This document shows, piece by piece, positions 1 through 8,002 of a stretch of DNA of 64,000 bases. The notes under the pieces are model-generated. The model was given only the letters and a program-made list of their open reading frames with translations. It was not told where the DNA came from and searched no databases. The position numbers and the translations under genes are program-made. The first letter of the stretch is position 1, and each line of letters begins with the position of its first letter. Origin of the DNA: Brachybacterium sp. UMB0905 (GTDB lineage: Bacteria; Actinomycetota; Actinomycetes; Actinomycetales; Dermabacteraceae); the NCBI RefSeq assembly GCF_002871795.1, contig NZ_PNHL01000007.1, forward strand, positions 50,830 through 114,829, read 5' to 3'.

Positions 1-756
1 CAGCAGGTCCCCAGCGTCCAAGCGCTCGGCACGTTCCTGGACGCGGGCGCCCTCCAGGGCGCGCGAAGCCCCGGACCACAGCAGGGAGGCGATGAGCACA
101 GCCCACACGATGGTCAGCAGCTGTCCGGTCATCGAGGCGTGTCCCCGGGCGGCGCGCCACAGCGGCACCAGGACGACGGCGATCGCCAGACCGCGGCCGA
201 TCCACGCAGTGACCCGGGTGCCGACGGTCGGGCGGCGCAGGATGCTGCCCAGCAACGCTTCGAGGGCGCGCCCGCCGTCCATCGGCAGCCCGGGCAGCAG
301 ATTGAATAGGGCCAGCGCCAGGTTCAGCCAGGAGCAGAAGCCCCAGAACAGTGCTGCCGGAGTCCCCGGGTCAGTGGCCAGTGCGGTGATCGCGAACGTG
401 AGAGCGGCCAGCAGCAGATTGCTCACCGGTCCTGCGAGGGAGATGAGGATCGAGCCGATGCCACCGCGCGGTCCGCCGCGGTATTGGGTGTGCCCGCCCC
501 ACAGCGTCAGTGCGATGTGCTCGACGCGGGCGCCGAAGGCTCGGGCGATGAGGGCGTGCGCGGCCTCATGCACCAGTACGGACAGGACGAGGAACCCTCC
601 CACCCCGATGGCCAGCAGGATCGCGCGAGAAGGGATCTCGGAGACGCGCTCGAGCGCCGGGTACATGAGCACCGCCAGCACGAGCACCATGATCACGGTG
701 CCGGGGCTGACGCGCAGTGGCGGTAGGGAGCCCAGGCGCAGGGCACGGCCACTCAT
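1..756 (-). CDS. Site-2 protease family (M50) membrane metalloprotease, C-terminus cut by window edge
   Basis: This is an integral-membrane zinc protease of the S2P/M50 family, which cleaves substrates inside or next to the membrane. The HEAAH zinc motif lies at residues 63-67, inside a hydrophobic segment, and the third ligand is Asp160 in PMDGGR, preceded by the usual NLLPGLP. Hydrophobic segments lie near residues 20-32, 46-62, 101-128 and 136-155. The ATG is preceded by a GGAGG ribosome site. The visible 252 codons end at the window edge without a stop. Actinobacterial relatives often carry a CBS-domain pair after the protease core, which would lie outside the window. The gene is divergent from the PAC2 gene. 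The substrate cannot be told from sequence. Confidence 0.9.
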   Translation of the reverse strand, partial: MSGRALRLGSLPPLRVSPGTVIMVLVLAVLMYPALERVSEIPSRAILLAIGVGGFLVLSVLVHEAAHALIARAFGARVEHIALTLWGGHTQYRGGPRGGIGSILISLAGPVSNLLLAALTFAITALATDPGTPAALFWGFCSWLNLALALFNLLPGLPMDGGRALEALLGSILRRPTVGTRVTAWIGRGLAIAVVLVPLWRAARGHASMTGQLLTIVWAVLIASLLWSGASRALEGARVQERAERLDAGDLL

Positions 757-902
757 CGGCGCCTCCTCACGGTTGTGGCTGGGGTGATCGACGCTGTTTG
801 GGCGATCTCGGAATCATCGTGGTCGTGGCGCGGTCTGCGCCGGAGGCAGGATACGGGCCGCACCTGCGCGGAGCGCCGCGGCGCCGCTTAAGCCACCCTG
901 CC

Positions 903-908
903 TATGAT
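903..908 (+). promoter_or_regulatory. -10 box TATGAT of the PAC2 gene, leaderless spacing
   Basis: TATGAT ends exactly 6 nt before the ATG at 915 and there is no Shine-Dalgarno sequence between them. Transcription would therefore start at or next to the A of the ATG. No good -35 element is visible. Confidence 0.6.
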
Positions 909-914
909 GGATCG

Positions 915-1724
915 ATGAGTCGTATCGCCATCACCGCGTTCTCCGGCTGGAATGACGCCGGTGAGGCCGCCACCGGTGTGATCGAGCACCTGTTGGAGGT
1001 GTGGCCTTCGCGTCCGGCCGGGGCGGTGGATGCTGAGGAGTTCATTGATTTTCAGGTCAATCGGCCGGAGATCCGCACGACCGAGGATTCCCGGCGCGTG
1101 GTGGATTGGCCGGATACGCAGCTGCGGCTGATCACTCCTCCGCGCGGTCAGGAGATCATCACCGTGTGTGGGCCCGAGCCGTCGCTGCGGTGGAAGCGCT
1201 TCTGCGATGAGGTGCTCGAGCAGCTGCAGATCCTCGATGTGAGCTCCGTGGTCTCGCTCGGGGCGCTGCTGGCCGATGCCCCGCACAGCCGCCCGTTGCC
1301 CACGTCCGCTCTGGTCGAACCGGTGCCAGCGCAGCAGGTGGAGGAGAGCAGCCTGTACGAGGGTCCGGTGGGGGTGCCGACGATCCTCGCCCGCCGCACC
1401 GCGGCCGCGGGCCTGCGCACGACGAGCATGTGGGTGCAGGTCCCCCACTACGTCTCGCAGAACACCTCCCCGAAGGCGGTCCTGTCGCTGCTGCGGCAGG
1501 TGCAGGAGCACATCGGGGCGCCGATCCCGCTCGAGGAGCTAGTGGAAGATGCCGAGGCGTGGGAGCGGGGCGTGGATGAGCTGGCCCGCACCGATGAGGA
1601 CATCGCCGACTATGTGCGGCGCCTGGAGCAGGCGCAGGATGCGGCCGAGCTGCCGGAGGCCAGCGGCGATGCGATCGCCAAGGAGTTCGAGCAGTTCCTG
1701 CGCCGTCGCCGCGAGGACGGCTGA
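915..1724 (+). CDS. PAC2 family protein (proteasome-assembly-chaperone-like)
   Basis: This 269-residue cytosolic protein belongs to the PAC2 family, named for similarity to a eukaryotic proteasome assembly chaperone. The exact role in actinobacteria is not settled. It starts MSRIAITAFSGWNDAGEAA, and the FxGWNDAG segment is the family hallmark. A central region contains VVSLGALLADAPHSRP, followed by GVPTILA and the VPHYV motif typical of these proteins. The C-terminus is a charged helical tail (residues ~215-269). The start was chosen at the ATG that fits both the family N-terminus and the -10 box 6 nt upstream. The neighbouring mshC and uppP genes are commonly found near this family in actinobacteria. 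It is convergent with mshC. Confidence 0.9.
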   Translation: MSRIAITAFSGWNDAGEAATGVIEHLLEVWPSRPAGAVDAEEFIDFQVNRPEIRTTEDSRRVVDWPDTQLRLITPPRGQEIITVCGPEPSLRWKRFCDEVLEQLQILDVSSVVSLGALLADAPHSRPLPTSALVEPVPAQQVEESSLYEGPVGVPTILARRTAAAGLRTTSMWVQVPHYVSQNTSPKAVLSLLRQVQEHIGAPIPLEELVEDAEAWERGVDELARTDEDIADYVRRLEQAQDAAELPEASGDAIAKEFEQFLRRRREDG

Positions 1725-1757
1725 GCCACCCGGGCAGCTGAGCGACCCCGGCAGCCA

Positions 1758-1771
1758 AGCGCCCGGGCGCT
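1758..1771. terminator. Possible bidirectional terminator between PAC2 and mshC
   Basis: A 14-nt self-complementary sequence AGCGCCCGGGCGCT lies in the 59-nt gap between two convergent stop codons. It is short and has no T-run, so it is only a candidate. Confidence 0.3.
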
Positions 1772-1783
1772 CAGGTGCTCAGC

Positions 1784-3031
1784 TCACGTCAGATCAAGAC
1801 CGAACAGCGCATCGGCCGCTGCCGCGACATCCGCGGGAGCATCCGGCCCCAGCTCGAGCGTCGGCGGTTCCTCCCCGGCGGCCCAGGCGTCGAGGACTGC
1901 CAGCGCCTGCGGGGTGTCGAGGTCCTGGCGCAGGGACGCCCGCAGGGCCTCCACCACGGCCGGGTGCTGCCCGCCCCGGCGCGCCGCGGCACGGTAGGTC
2001 TCCAGGCGCTGCCGGGCGGCGTCGAGCTCGGCGTCGGACCAGGCCCAGTCCGAGCGGTAGTGGTGGGCCATGAGCACCAGACGGATCGCCATCGGCTCCA
2101 CCCCGTCACGCACCAGACGGTGGACGAACACGAGATTGCCCAGCGACTTGCTCATCTTCTCGCCCTCGTAGGCGACCATCCCGGCATGCGCATAGGCGAC
2201 GGCGAAGGGTCGACCGAGCGCCACCGCGTGTGCGGCGGACAGGTCGTGATGGGGGAAGATGAGATCGCTGCCCCCGGCCTGGATGTCGAAGGGCAGACCC
2301 AGTCCCTGGTCGGCGATGCATACGCACTCCACGTGCCAGCCGGGGCGGCCGCGGCCGAGCATCGGTGCGTCCCAGGCGGGCTCCCCGGGCCGGGCGGCGC
2401 GCCACAGCAGCGGATCGAAGCGCCCCCGCTTCCCGCGACGCTCCGGATCCCCGCCGCGCTCGGCGAAGACCTCGAGCATCTGCTCCTCACTCCAGCCCGA
2501 TACGTCCCCCAGAGCGCCGTCCTGCGAAAGATCCAGGTACCAGTCCGCATCGGCCACATCGTCGTTCTCGACGCGGTAGGCGCGCCCACGCTCCACGAGG
2601 GCAGTGACCGCCGCGATGATCTCCTCCATCGCCTCGCTCACGGAGCGGAAGGTGTGCGGCGGCAGCACCCGCAGCGCCTCCATGTCATCGGCGAACAGCG
2701 CCACCTGAGAGGCGGCGAGCTCACGCCAGTCCACGTCATCGCGCGCGGCTCGCTCGAGCAGCGGGTCATCGACGTCGGTCACGTTCTGGGCGGTCGTGAC
2801 CCGATACCCGGTGTCCGCGAGGGCCCGGTGGATGAGATCGGCGGCGTGATACGTCGCGGCATGACCCAGGTGGGTGGCGTCATACGGCGTGATCCCGCAG
2901 ACGTAGAGGCGAGCGTGCCCCTCCTGCTGCGGCACCACCGGCGCAATGCGGCCGCTGCGGGCGTCGAACAGGCGCAGCGGCAGGCCGGAGGCGGGCAGAG
3001 GGGTCCAGGCAGGGGCATTCCAGGAGTGCAC
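1784..3031 (-). CDS. mshC: Cysteine--1D-myo-inosityl 2-amino-2-deoxy-alpha-D-glucopyranoside ligase (mycothiol ligase)
   Basis: MshC joins cysteine to GlcN-Ins in an ATP-dependent step of mycothiol synthesis. It is a 415-residue cytosolic enzyme related to cysteinyl-tRNA synthetase but lacking the anticodon-binding region. Visible features are the first zinc ligand Cys45 in YVCGITPYD, the HIGH-like HLGH at 54-57, the GWHVECVCIA zinc segment near residue 233, and the KMSKS loop near residue 292. The phrase GITPYDATHLGHAATY separates MshC from CysS. The GTG start at 3031 is fixed by a TATGAT -10 box 6 nt upstream, so the message is probably leaderless. Its presence implies that the organism makes mycothiol as its low-molecular-weight thiol. 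Confidence 0.95.
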   Translation of the reverse strand: MHSWNAPAWTPLPASGLPLRLFDARSGRIAPVVPQQEGHARLYVCGITPYDATHLGHAATYHAADLIHRALADTGYRVTTAQNVTDVDDPLLERAARDDVDWRELAASQVALFADDMEALRVLPPHTFRSVSEAMEEIIAAVTALVERGRAYRVENDDVADADWYLDLSQDGALGDVSGWSEEQMLEVFAERGGDPERRGKRGRFDPLLWRAARPGEPAWDAPMLGRGRPGWHVECVCIADQGLGLPFDIQAGGSDLIFPHHDLSAAHAVALGRPFAVAYAHAGMVAYEGEKMSKSLGNLVFVHRLVRDGVEPMAIRLVLMAHHYRSDWAWSDAELDAARQRLETYRAAARRGGQHPAVVEALRASLRQDLDTPQALAVLDAWAAGEEPPTLELGPDAPADVAAAADALFGLDLT

Positions 3032-3037
3032 CCATCG

Positions 3038-3043
3038 ATCATA
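3038..3043 (-). promoter_or_regulatory. -10 box TATGAT of mshC, leaderless spacing
   Basis: Read on the minus strand, TATGAT is followed by six bases and then the GTG start of mshC. No ribosome site fits in between. Confidence 0.6.
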
Positions 3044-3134
3044 CGGGCGGGGACTGAGGCCGAGCCGTGACTCCGCCGCGGCAGCGACCTAGCCCAGAGC
3101 TGCACCTTCGCTCAGGCGCTTCCTGCCAGGCGTC

Positions 3135-4007
3135 TCAGGCACCGGCCAGGGGGTCGACCGCCCCGGCTCCCAGTAGGGCCAGCAGCACCAGGCCCGCCAC
3201 GACGCGGTAGATGACGAACACGAGGTAGGAGCGGTTCTCGATGAGGCGCATGAACCAGACGGTCACGGCGTAGCCCACCGCGAAGGCGATCACGGTCGCG
3301 ACGATGATCGCCATGAGGGACGGCTCCCCGGCAGCGGCAGCGGCCGCCCGCCCATCGGCCGTGAACAGCACCGGCACATCCTTCACAGCTTTGTAGAGGC
3401 CGGAGGCGAACACCGCGGGGATCGCCAGCAGGAAGGCGTAGCGGGCGGCGGCCTGCCGGGTGTAGCCCATGAGCAGACCGGCGGTGATGGTGCCGCCGGA
3501 GCGGGAGACCCCGGGGATCAGGGCGAGGGCCTGGGCGAGACCGAACAGGATGCCGTCACGGATGTTCAGCTCCCTCAGCTCCTTGCGCTGCGGGGCGATC
3601 CGGTCCGCGAGTCCCAGCAGCAGGCCGAAGACGATGAGCATCGTCGCGGTGATGTAGAGGTTGCGCAGGGAGTGGTCGATCTGGTCCTCGAACAGCAGGC
3701 CCAGCACGCCGATGGGGATCGAGCCGATGATCACCAGCCAGCCCATGCGGACATCGGGGTCCGAATGCGGCAGCTTGCCCGCGAGGGCACGGAACCAGCG
3801 GCCGATGATGCGGGTGATGTCCTTCCAGAAGTAGATCAGCACCGCCGTCTCGGTGCCCAGCTGGATGATCGCGGTGAATGCAGCGCCGGGATCCTGGCCG
3901 GGGTTCAGCAGCTCCCCCACCACGCGCACGTGAGCGCTGGAAGAGATGGGCAGAAATTCCGTCAGGCCCTGGACCAGACCCAGGATGACGGCCTCGAGGA
4001 AGGACAT
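3135..4007 (-). CDS. uppP: Undecaprenyl-diphosphatase (BacA/UppP type)
   Basis: UppP dephosphorylates undecaprenyl diphosphate to recycle the lipid carrier of peptidoglycan synthesis, and it can confer bacitracin tolerance. The 290-residue protein is strongly hydrophobic. It has the two family signatures: [17 protein letters not shown] near residues 10-26, carrying the catalytic Glu and the SSSAH serines, and PGVSRSG near residue 165. The start ATG has AGGAG upstream. It is preceded by a strong hairpin at 4063-4093, which separates it from the acidic-protein gene. Length and motifs are normal for the family. Confidence 0.96.
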   Translation of the reverse strand: MSFLEAVILGLVQGLTEFLPISSSAHVRVVGELLNPGQDPGAAFTAIIQLGTETAVLIYFWKDITRIIGRWFRALAGKLPHSDPDVRMGWLVIIGSIPIGVLGLLFEDQIDHSLRNLYITATMLIVFGLLLGLADRIAPQRKELRELNIRDGILFGLAQALALIPGVSRSGGTITAGLLMGYTRQAAARYAFLLAIPAVFASGLYKAVKDVPVLFTADGRAAAAAAGEPSLMAIIVATVIAFAVGYAVTVWFMRLIENRSYLVFVIYRVVAGLVLLALLGAGAVDPLAGA

Positions 4008-4062
4008 GGCACTCCTGTTGCATCAGCAGGGCACCCGGTGCTCCGGGGCCCGGAACAGACTA

Positions 4063-4093
4063 CGCGGCGCCGGGCTGCATGCCCGGCGCCGCG
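4063..4093 (-). terminator. Hairpin terminator after the acidic-protein gene
   Basis: A perfect 13-bp G+C-rich stem (5' arm 4063-4075, 3' arm 4081-4093) closes a TGCAT loop. It lies downstream of the minus-strand gene ending at 4146 and upstream of uppP. Confidence 0.6.
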
Positions 4094-4145
4094 CGGAGTT
4101 CAGAGGGTGAAGGGTCCGTGGATATCCCGCGGATGCGATGACGAC

Positions 4146-4460
4146 TCAGCGGTCGTCGTCATGGTCCTCGTCGTCGTAGTCCTCGTCATCATCGTCGTAG
4201 TCGTCATCGTCGTCGAACTCGTCGAAGTCATCGAAGTCGTCGTCATCGTCCTCATCATCGCCGTCGAAGACGATCAGCGGCGTGGCGATGTCGAACTCGT
4301 CGAACAGTGCGTCGTCGTAGGCATCGAACGCCGTGGTCAGCCGCTCGGTGGCGGCATCCAGGGCGGGATCGTCGTCACCGCGCGAGGCGGCAGCGGCCTC
4401 GTAGTGACGTTCCAGGGCAGCGATCAGCGCAGCGAGGGCGGAGCGAGGATCCGTGTTCAT
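4146..4460 (-). CDS. Small conserved protein with aspartate-rich C-terminal tail
   Basis: This 104-residue protein starts MNTDPRSALAALIAALERHY. Its first ~60 residues look like a helical globular domain of a small actinobacterial family, some members of which carry the unproven label 'primosomal protein'. The last ~40 residues are almost only Asp, with interspersed Phe, Tyr and Glu, so the tail must be disordered and very negative. The start was chosen at the ATG with a TACGGT -10 box 6 nt upstream, which suggests leaderless translation; a longer reading frame upstream is not supported. It is divergent from the DUF5703 gene. The tail could mimic nucleic acid or bind a basic partner or metal, which is inference. 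No function is assigned. Confidence 0.75.
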   Translation of the reverse strand: MNTDPRSALAALIAALERHYEAAAASRGDDDPALDAATERLTTAFDAYDDALFDEFDIATPLIVFDGDDEDDDDDFDDFDEFDDDDDYDDDDEDYDDEDHDDDR

Positions 4461-4466
4461 GCGCTG

Positions 4467-4472
4467 ACCGTA
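4467..4472 (-). promoter_or_regulatory. -10 box TACGGT of the acidic-protein gene, leaderless spacing
   Basis: On the minus strand TACGGT is followed by six bases and the ATG. It fits the TAnnnT pattern seen at other leaderless starts in this window. Confidence 0.5.
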
Positions 4473-4611
4473 CCTCGTCCATCCCCGAATTGGACAGGGG
4501 AAGGGCCCGCGGCAGGTCACGAATCCATCGCGGGATGGCTGGGAGCGCCGGGGCGGGATCCTGTACCGTGCGGAGCCATACCGTGCAGGTCAGCGCCGCC
4601 AGGAGGAGCCG

Positions 4612-4890
4612 ATGATCACACCGCGCACCGAGCTCGTGGCCGGGATCCAGCATGTGCCCGATCCGCGGGGCTGGCGGGATCTGCCGCTCGAGAAGGGCCG
4701 CCGCCCCGAGGACTACGAGTTCCAGATCATCACGGTGCCGCGCGGCGCGAGTGTGGGGCAGGTCCGGGCAGAGCTCGCCGAACAGTCGGAGTACGGCCGC
4801 TGGGAGCATGCCCGCACCCGGGTGTACCTGGGCGGCGGGCGGAAGGTGTGGATGCGCCGACGGATCATTCGCGTCACCTCGACCCTGTGA
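4612..4890 (+). CDS. DUF5703 family small protein
   Basis: This 92-residue basic protein matches the actinobacterial DUF5703 family by its central YEFQIITVPRG segment, the EYGRWEHARTRVY stretch and the arginine-rich end WMRRRIIRVTSTL. The function of the family is unknown. The ATG has AGGAG five bases upstream. The gene is single, divergent from the acidic-protein gene and convergent with the rRNA methyltransferase gene. The last residues are strongly positive, which would suit RNA or membrane contact, but that is only inference. Confidence 0.85.
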   Translation: MITPRTELVAGIQHVPDPRGWRDLPLEKGRRPEDYEFQIITVPRGASVGQVRAELAEQSEYGRWEHARTRVYLGGGRKVWMRRRIIRVTSTL

Positions 4891-4903
4891 GCTGACAGGC
4901 GGG

Positions 4904-5767
4904 TTAGGCCTTGCGGCGCTGCCGGTCGATCTCGTACAGCGCGATCGACCCGGCCGCCGCGGCGTTCAGCGAGGAAGCAGAGCCCTGCATCGGGATCTCG
5001 GCGATCACATCGCACGCCTCCCGCCAGGCGCTGCTCATGCCCACCGTCTCGTTGCCGACGACGAGCACGAGTCCACCGGTGAGGCCGGTGTCCGCGAGCA
5101 GGTGACCGCAGGCCTCATCGAGCCCGATGATGCGCCGCTCCTCCCCGGCGGCACGGCGCTGCTGCACCCAGTCGATGACGTCCCGGTGCGAGGCGAGGCG
5201 CAGCACGGGCAGCGCGAACATCGAGCCGGTGCTCGCGCGGATCGCTGCGGGATCCCACGGGTCGGCGGCATGCCCAGTGATGATGACCCCCTGCGCACCG
5301 AGCGCATCCGCGCTGCGGACCAGGGAGCCGATGTTTCCCGGCCCCGTCGGCCGATCGAACACGACCACCACCCCATCGGGACCGGCGGCATCCAGCCGGG
5401 TGAGGTCATCGGCGGGCAGCGCCGCGATGGCCAGCAGCTCCGGGGCGCCGTCCTCCCGCTCCCCGAGCTCCGCCATGAGCTCGGGCGCCACCTGCACCAC
5501 GGGCCCGGGAGGGTCGGCCAGCAGCTGCTGCGCCCAGGTCGAGGGATTCTCCCGCCCGTCGCTCAGCAGGGCCCGGATCTCGATGCCGTGGGCGATGGCC
5601 TGGGTGAGGGGACGCACACCCTGGATCAGCATCTCCCCGCTGCGGGTGCGTTTGGTGCGGTTCCCGAGCAGTGCCTGCCACTGCTGGAACAGGGCGTTGC
5701 GCCGCTCGAGCCGGGACGGCAGACCGGGGCGGCCGCGCCGGGGCTGGGCCGGGCGGCGGGGACTCAT
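4904..5767 (-). CDS. TrmH/SpoU family RNA 2'-O-methyltransferase
   Basis: This 287-residue cytosolic SPOUT enzyme should methylate a ribose 2'-OH in rRNA or tRNA using S-adenosylmethionine. An N-terminal substrate-binding region (~residues 20-120, with RTRSGEMLIQGVRPL) is followed by the knotted catalytic domain. The three SpoU motifs are visible: GNIGSLVRSADALGA near 160, VGNETVGMS near 245, and SASSLNAAAAGSIALYE near the end. The ATG overlaps the stop of trmL as ATGA, so translation is probably coupled. The exact target nucleotide cannot be read from sequence. Confidence 0.9.
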   Translation of the reverse strand: MSPRRPAQPRRGRPGLPSRLERRNALFQQWQALLGNRTKRTRSGEMLIQGVRPLTQAIAHGIEIRALLSDGRENPSTWAQQLLADPPGPVVQVAPELMAELGEREDGAPELLAIAALPADDLTRLDAAGPDGVVVVFDRPTGPGNIGSLVRSADALGAQGVIITGHAADPWDPAAIRASTGSMFALPVLRLASHRDVIDWVQQRRAAGEERRIIGLDEACGHLLADTGLTGGLVLVVGNETVGMSSAWREACDVIAEIPMQGSASSLNAAAAGSIALYEIDRQRRKA

Positions 5768-6231
5768 CGCTGCGCCCCGGTATAGCCGAGCTGTCGCCAG
5801 GCCTCGTACACCGCGATGGAGGCGGCATTGGCGAGGTTCAGGGAGCGGCGGGCCGGAAGCATGGGGATGCGCACCTGGCTCGTGATCCGCGGATGCTCAA
5901 GCGCGTACGGCGGCAGGCCGGTGGGTTCGGTGCCGAACAGCAGCACATCATGTTCGCGGTAGCTGATCTCGTGGAAGCCGGTGCCGGTGTGGGTGGTAAA
6001 GGCGAAGACCCGCGCCCCCGGGAGAGCCGCGAGGGCAGCGTCCAGATCGGGGTGAATCTGCAGGTCGGCGAGGTCGTGGTAGTCCAGGCCGGCGCGGCGC
6101 AGCTTCGCGTCCTCGAAGTCGAAGCCGAGCGGCTCGATGAGGTGCAGGTGCGCCCCGGTGACCGCGGCCAAACGGATCGCATTGCCAGTGTTCCCGGCGA
6201 TCGCCGGCTCATGGAAGAGGACGTGCAGCAT
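5764..6231 (-). CDS. trmL: tRNA (cytidine(34)-2'-O)-methyltransferase, TrmL type
   Basis: TrmL methylates the ribose of the wobble base of certain leucine tRNAs. The 155-residue protein is the minimal SPOUT fold with no extra domains, as is usual for TrmL. It starts MLHVLFHEPAIAGNTGNAIR and carries motif 1 (NTGNAIRLAA), motif 2 (LLFGTEPTGLP) and motif 3 (RSLNLANAASIAVYEAWRQ). The ATG at 6231 fits the family start exactly; longer readings add unrelated sequence. It is the first gene of a two-gene unit with the TrmH-like gene, with a 4-nt overlap. Confidence 0.92.
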   Translation of the reverse strand: MLHVLFHEPAIAGNTGNAIRLAAVTGAHLHLIEPLGFDFEDAKLRRAGLDYHDLADLQIHPDLDAALAALPGARVFAFTTHTGTGFHEISYREHDVLLFGTEPTGLPPYALEHPRITSQVRIPMLPARRSLNLANAASIAVYEAWRQLGYTGAQR

Positions 6232-6316
6232 GGCGGTGATTCTTCCATGGCCCGGGTTATCCACAGGATCGGTGGCTGACGCGCGCCGCGACGGCGGTCT
6301 CTGGTGCAATGGCGGG

Positions 6317-6820
6317 GTGAGTGCTGCGGATCTGGCCCTGTACGGAGTGCTGCTGGTGGTGTACCTGCCGCATGCCGTACTGCTCGCATGGGCCGACGGG
6401 CGCGAGCATCGCCTGCCCAATCCGCTGGTCGCCTCGCTCACGCTGAGCCTCACCGTGTGCCTGGGGCTGCTCGCGCTGCTGGTCCCATCTGTGCGGCAGG
6501 ACCTGAAGGTCGCGGCGGTGCTTGCGCTGCTGGTGGGGGCCGGGGCGATCCTCATCGCGCTCGTGGCTCCGCCTCTGCTGGGCATGGGGGATGCGAAGAC
6601 TCTCCCGGCCGTGGTGGCGATGACCGCGGCGTTCGGCGGGCAGCAGCTCATCGCCGGGATGCTGGGGATCATGCTGCTGGCCGGGCTCGCGGGGACGGTG
6701 GTCCTGGTCGCCACGCGGCGTGCGGGGGTGCGCTTTGCCGTCGGGCCCGTGCTGCTGGCCGGGCCGTTCCTGGGATTGCTGGGGGCGCCGCTGGTCGATG
6801 CAGCGCTCGGGACCGCGTGA
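6317..6820 (+). CDS. Prepilin peptidase-like membrane protease (A24 family, catalytic half only)
   Basis: This 167-residue polytopic membrane protein has both aspartates of the A24 GxGD proteases: the first in ADGREHRLPNPL near residue 28 and the second in LGMGDAKT near residue 96. It lacks the cytosolic methyltransferase domain of full-length PilD, as in the short TadV/CpaA-like forms. About five hydrophobic segments are visible. It would cleave type IV or Flp prepilin leaders, but no pilin genes are in the window. The GTG start was chosen because family homology begins there. It has no ribosome site, and TGCAAT lies 6 nt upstream. Confidence 0.8.
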   Translation: MSAADLALYGVLLVVYLPHAVLLAWADGREHRLPNPLVASLTLSLTVCLGLLALLVPSVRQDLKVAAVLALLVGAGAILIALVAPPLLGMGDAKTLPAVVAMTAAFGGQQLIAGMLGIMLLAGLAGTVVLVATRRAGVRFAVGPVLLAGPFLGLLGAPLVDAALGTA

Positions 6821-6927
6821 GCGAGCTGCCCGGGCAACTGGTGCACCCCGCGCTGTGATCGAGCGCGCATCGAGGACCCGACCATCGGCGGACGCCTGTG
6901 GTTACCTGCGGGTCACACACTCGGGGT

Positions 6928-7266
6928 ATGCGTCGACGGACCCTCATGCTCACCCTGCTCTCCTCTTCCGCGCTGGCCTCGTGCGCCGGCCCCTCGACAT
7001 GCCCCGAGGGCACCGAGGAGATCCGCTACGACCAGGGCATGACCTATCTCGGGGAGGCTCTTGCTGAGCGGGGCTACGCCGTGCTGATCCCGGATCTCGG
7101 CACCCTGTGGGCGACCCCCGACGAGGAGGGGACTGATCCAGGATCTGCTGGGCAAGGGCACGCTCGTCTCGGGGCTCGGCTATGGGGGCTCTTCACAGAT
7201 GAGGGTGTCGAGGGTGCTGCGGACCCCAGCCGCGGGTACCAGCCCCAACGAAAAAGGCCCCGGTGA
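6928..7266 (+). pseudogene. Decayed secreted/lipoprotein alpha/beta hydrolase
   Basis: The reading frame opens with a lipoprotein signal peptide (MRRRTLMLTLLSSSALASC, lipobox LASC). It then jumps straight into a segment typical of the middle of an alpha/beta hydrolase: CPEGTEEIRYDQGMTYLGEALAERG followed by YAVLIPDLG. After DEEG, near 7125, the reading in this frame becomes nonsense. A different frame at 7133-7210 reads QDLLGKGTLVSGLGYGGSSQ, which resembles the nucleophile-elbow region. The N-terminal strand region, the catalytic Asp/His region and most of the length are missing. This looks like an internal deletion plus frameshift and a lost C-terminus. It ends in the terminator of the tRNA-Leu gene. 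Confidence 0.6.
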
Positions 7267-7283
7267 TCACTCACCGGGGCCTT
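7254..7283 (-). terminator. Terminator of tRNA-Leu, with T-run on the minus strand
   Basis: A perfect 13-bp stem (AAGGCCCCGGTGA / TCACCGGGGCCTT) encloses a TCAC loop. On the minus strand the 3' arm runs into TTTTT, so this is a good intrinsic terminator for the tRNA gene. It may also stop the remnant hydrolase on the plus strand. Confidence 0.8.
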
Positions 7284-7340
7284 CTCCACGCGAAGGATGT
7301 CGCGGGACACCCGCGAACGATGTCGTGAGACATCACAACG

Positions 7341-7426
7341 TGTCCGAGGGGGGACTTGAACCCCCACGCCCTCAAGCGGGCACTAGCACCTCAAGCTAGC
7401 GCGTCTACCAATTCCGCCACCCGGAC
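7341..7426 (-). tRNA. tRNA-Leu (anticodon GAG)
   Basis: On the minus strand the cloverleaf has a 7-bp acceptor stem GTCCGGG/CTCGGAC (one G-U pair), an anticodon stem CTAGC/GCTAG around loop TTGAGGT, and a TTCAAGT T-loop. A long class II variable arm (TGCCCGCTTGAGGGCG region) is typical of leucine tRNA. The gene does not encode CCA. Confidence 0.95.
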
Positions 7427-7451
7427 AGGTGGTCGCCATGACGACTCAGAA

Positions 7452-7457
7452 AGACTA
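7452..7457 (-). promoter_or_regulatory. -10 box TAGTCT upstream of tRNA-Leu
   Basis: TAGTCT on the minus strand lies about 25 nt upstream of the mature tRNA 5' end, which leaves room for a short RNase P-cleaved leader. No clear -35 element is seen. Confidence 0.4.
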
Positions 7458-7517
7458 GCACGCACCCGCGGTGGATCCGTACGGATCAGGCCTCTGCCAG
7501 GGCCGACGTGGCCACTA

Positions 7518-7937
7518 TCACGCCGTGGTGGTCAGGGATCGCACGCCCATCGCGTCATGGAGCAGCTCGAGCGCAGCACCGATCGCGGCGCATAGGCGTG
7601 CCGCCCCCTCGACGGCGGCGTGGGGCAGCTGTTCGGCGAGATCCTGCAGGGCCGCGGCGGCCAAGGCCGTCATCGTGGGATCCAGATCCGCGCGCGCCTC
7701 GGCCTCCCAGCTGAGAACCTGTCCCAGCAGCTGCTCGAGCTCCTGTGCTGCGGCGTGGTGGCGCTGGCCCAGCAGATCCGTGCGGGCACGGGCCGCCAGC
7801 GCGGTGCACTGGCGCAGCACATCCGTCGTATCCTCCGGCGCATCCTCCGGGGAGGCGGAATGTCGGGAGCCCTGCGGGGAAAGAATGGCGCGCTCACCCC
7901 GCGCCGTGCTGCTGCGCTCCCTCGTCGCCTCGCTCAT
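7518..7937 (-). CDS. Hypothetical protein, helical, Ala/Leu-rich
   Basis: A 139-residue protein that I do not recognise. It begins MSEATRERSSTARGERA, has a polar N-terminal ~35 residues, and then an almost entirely helical region rich in Ala, Leu, Gln and Glu with heptad-like spacing (residues ~40-135). It contains no signal peptide, no membrane segment and only two cysteines. The start is uncertain: a GTG three codons upstream (7946) is also possible, and the ribosome site GGGAG lies close to both. It sits alone between aroE and tRNA-Leu. A palindrome at 7963-7982 lies just upstream. Codon use is like its neighbours. Confidence 0.6.
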   Translation of the reverse strand: MSEATRERSSTARGERAILSPQGSRHSASPEDAPEDTTDVLRQCTALAARARTDLLGQRHHAAAQELEQLLGQVLSWEAEARADLDPTMTALAAAALQDLAEQLPHAAVEGAARLCAAIGAALELLHDAMGVRSLTTTA

Positions 7938-7962
7938 GCTCCACACTCCCTCATGTTCGGAA

Positions 7963-7982
7963 GCGGGGTCAGCTGACCCCGC
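7963..7982. terminator. 20-bp perfect palindrome, likely terminator after aroE
   Basis: GCGGGGTC-AGCT-GACCCCGC is a perfect palindrome between the aroE stop (8003) and the next gene. It could fold as an 8-bp hairpin with a 4-nt loop. A dimer-binding site is the alternative, since it also lies ~25 bp upstream of the next minus-strand start. Confidence 0.45.
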
Positions 7983-8002
7983 CCCGCTATTTTACCCGCT
8001 CT

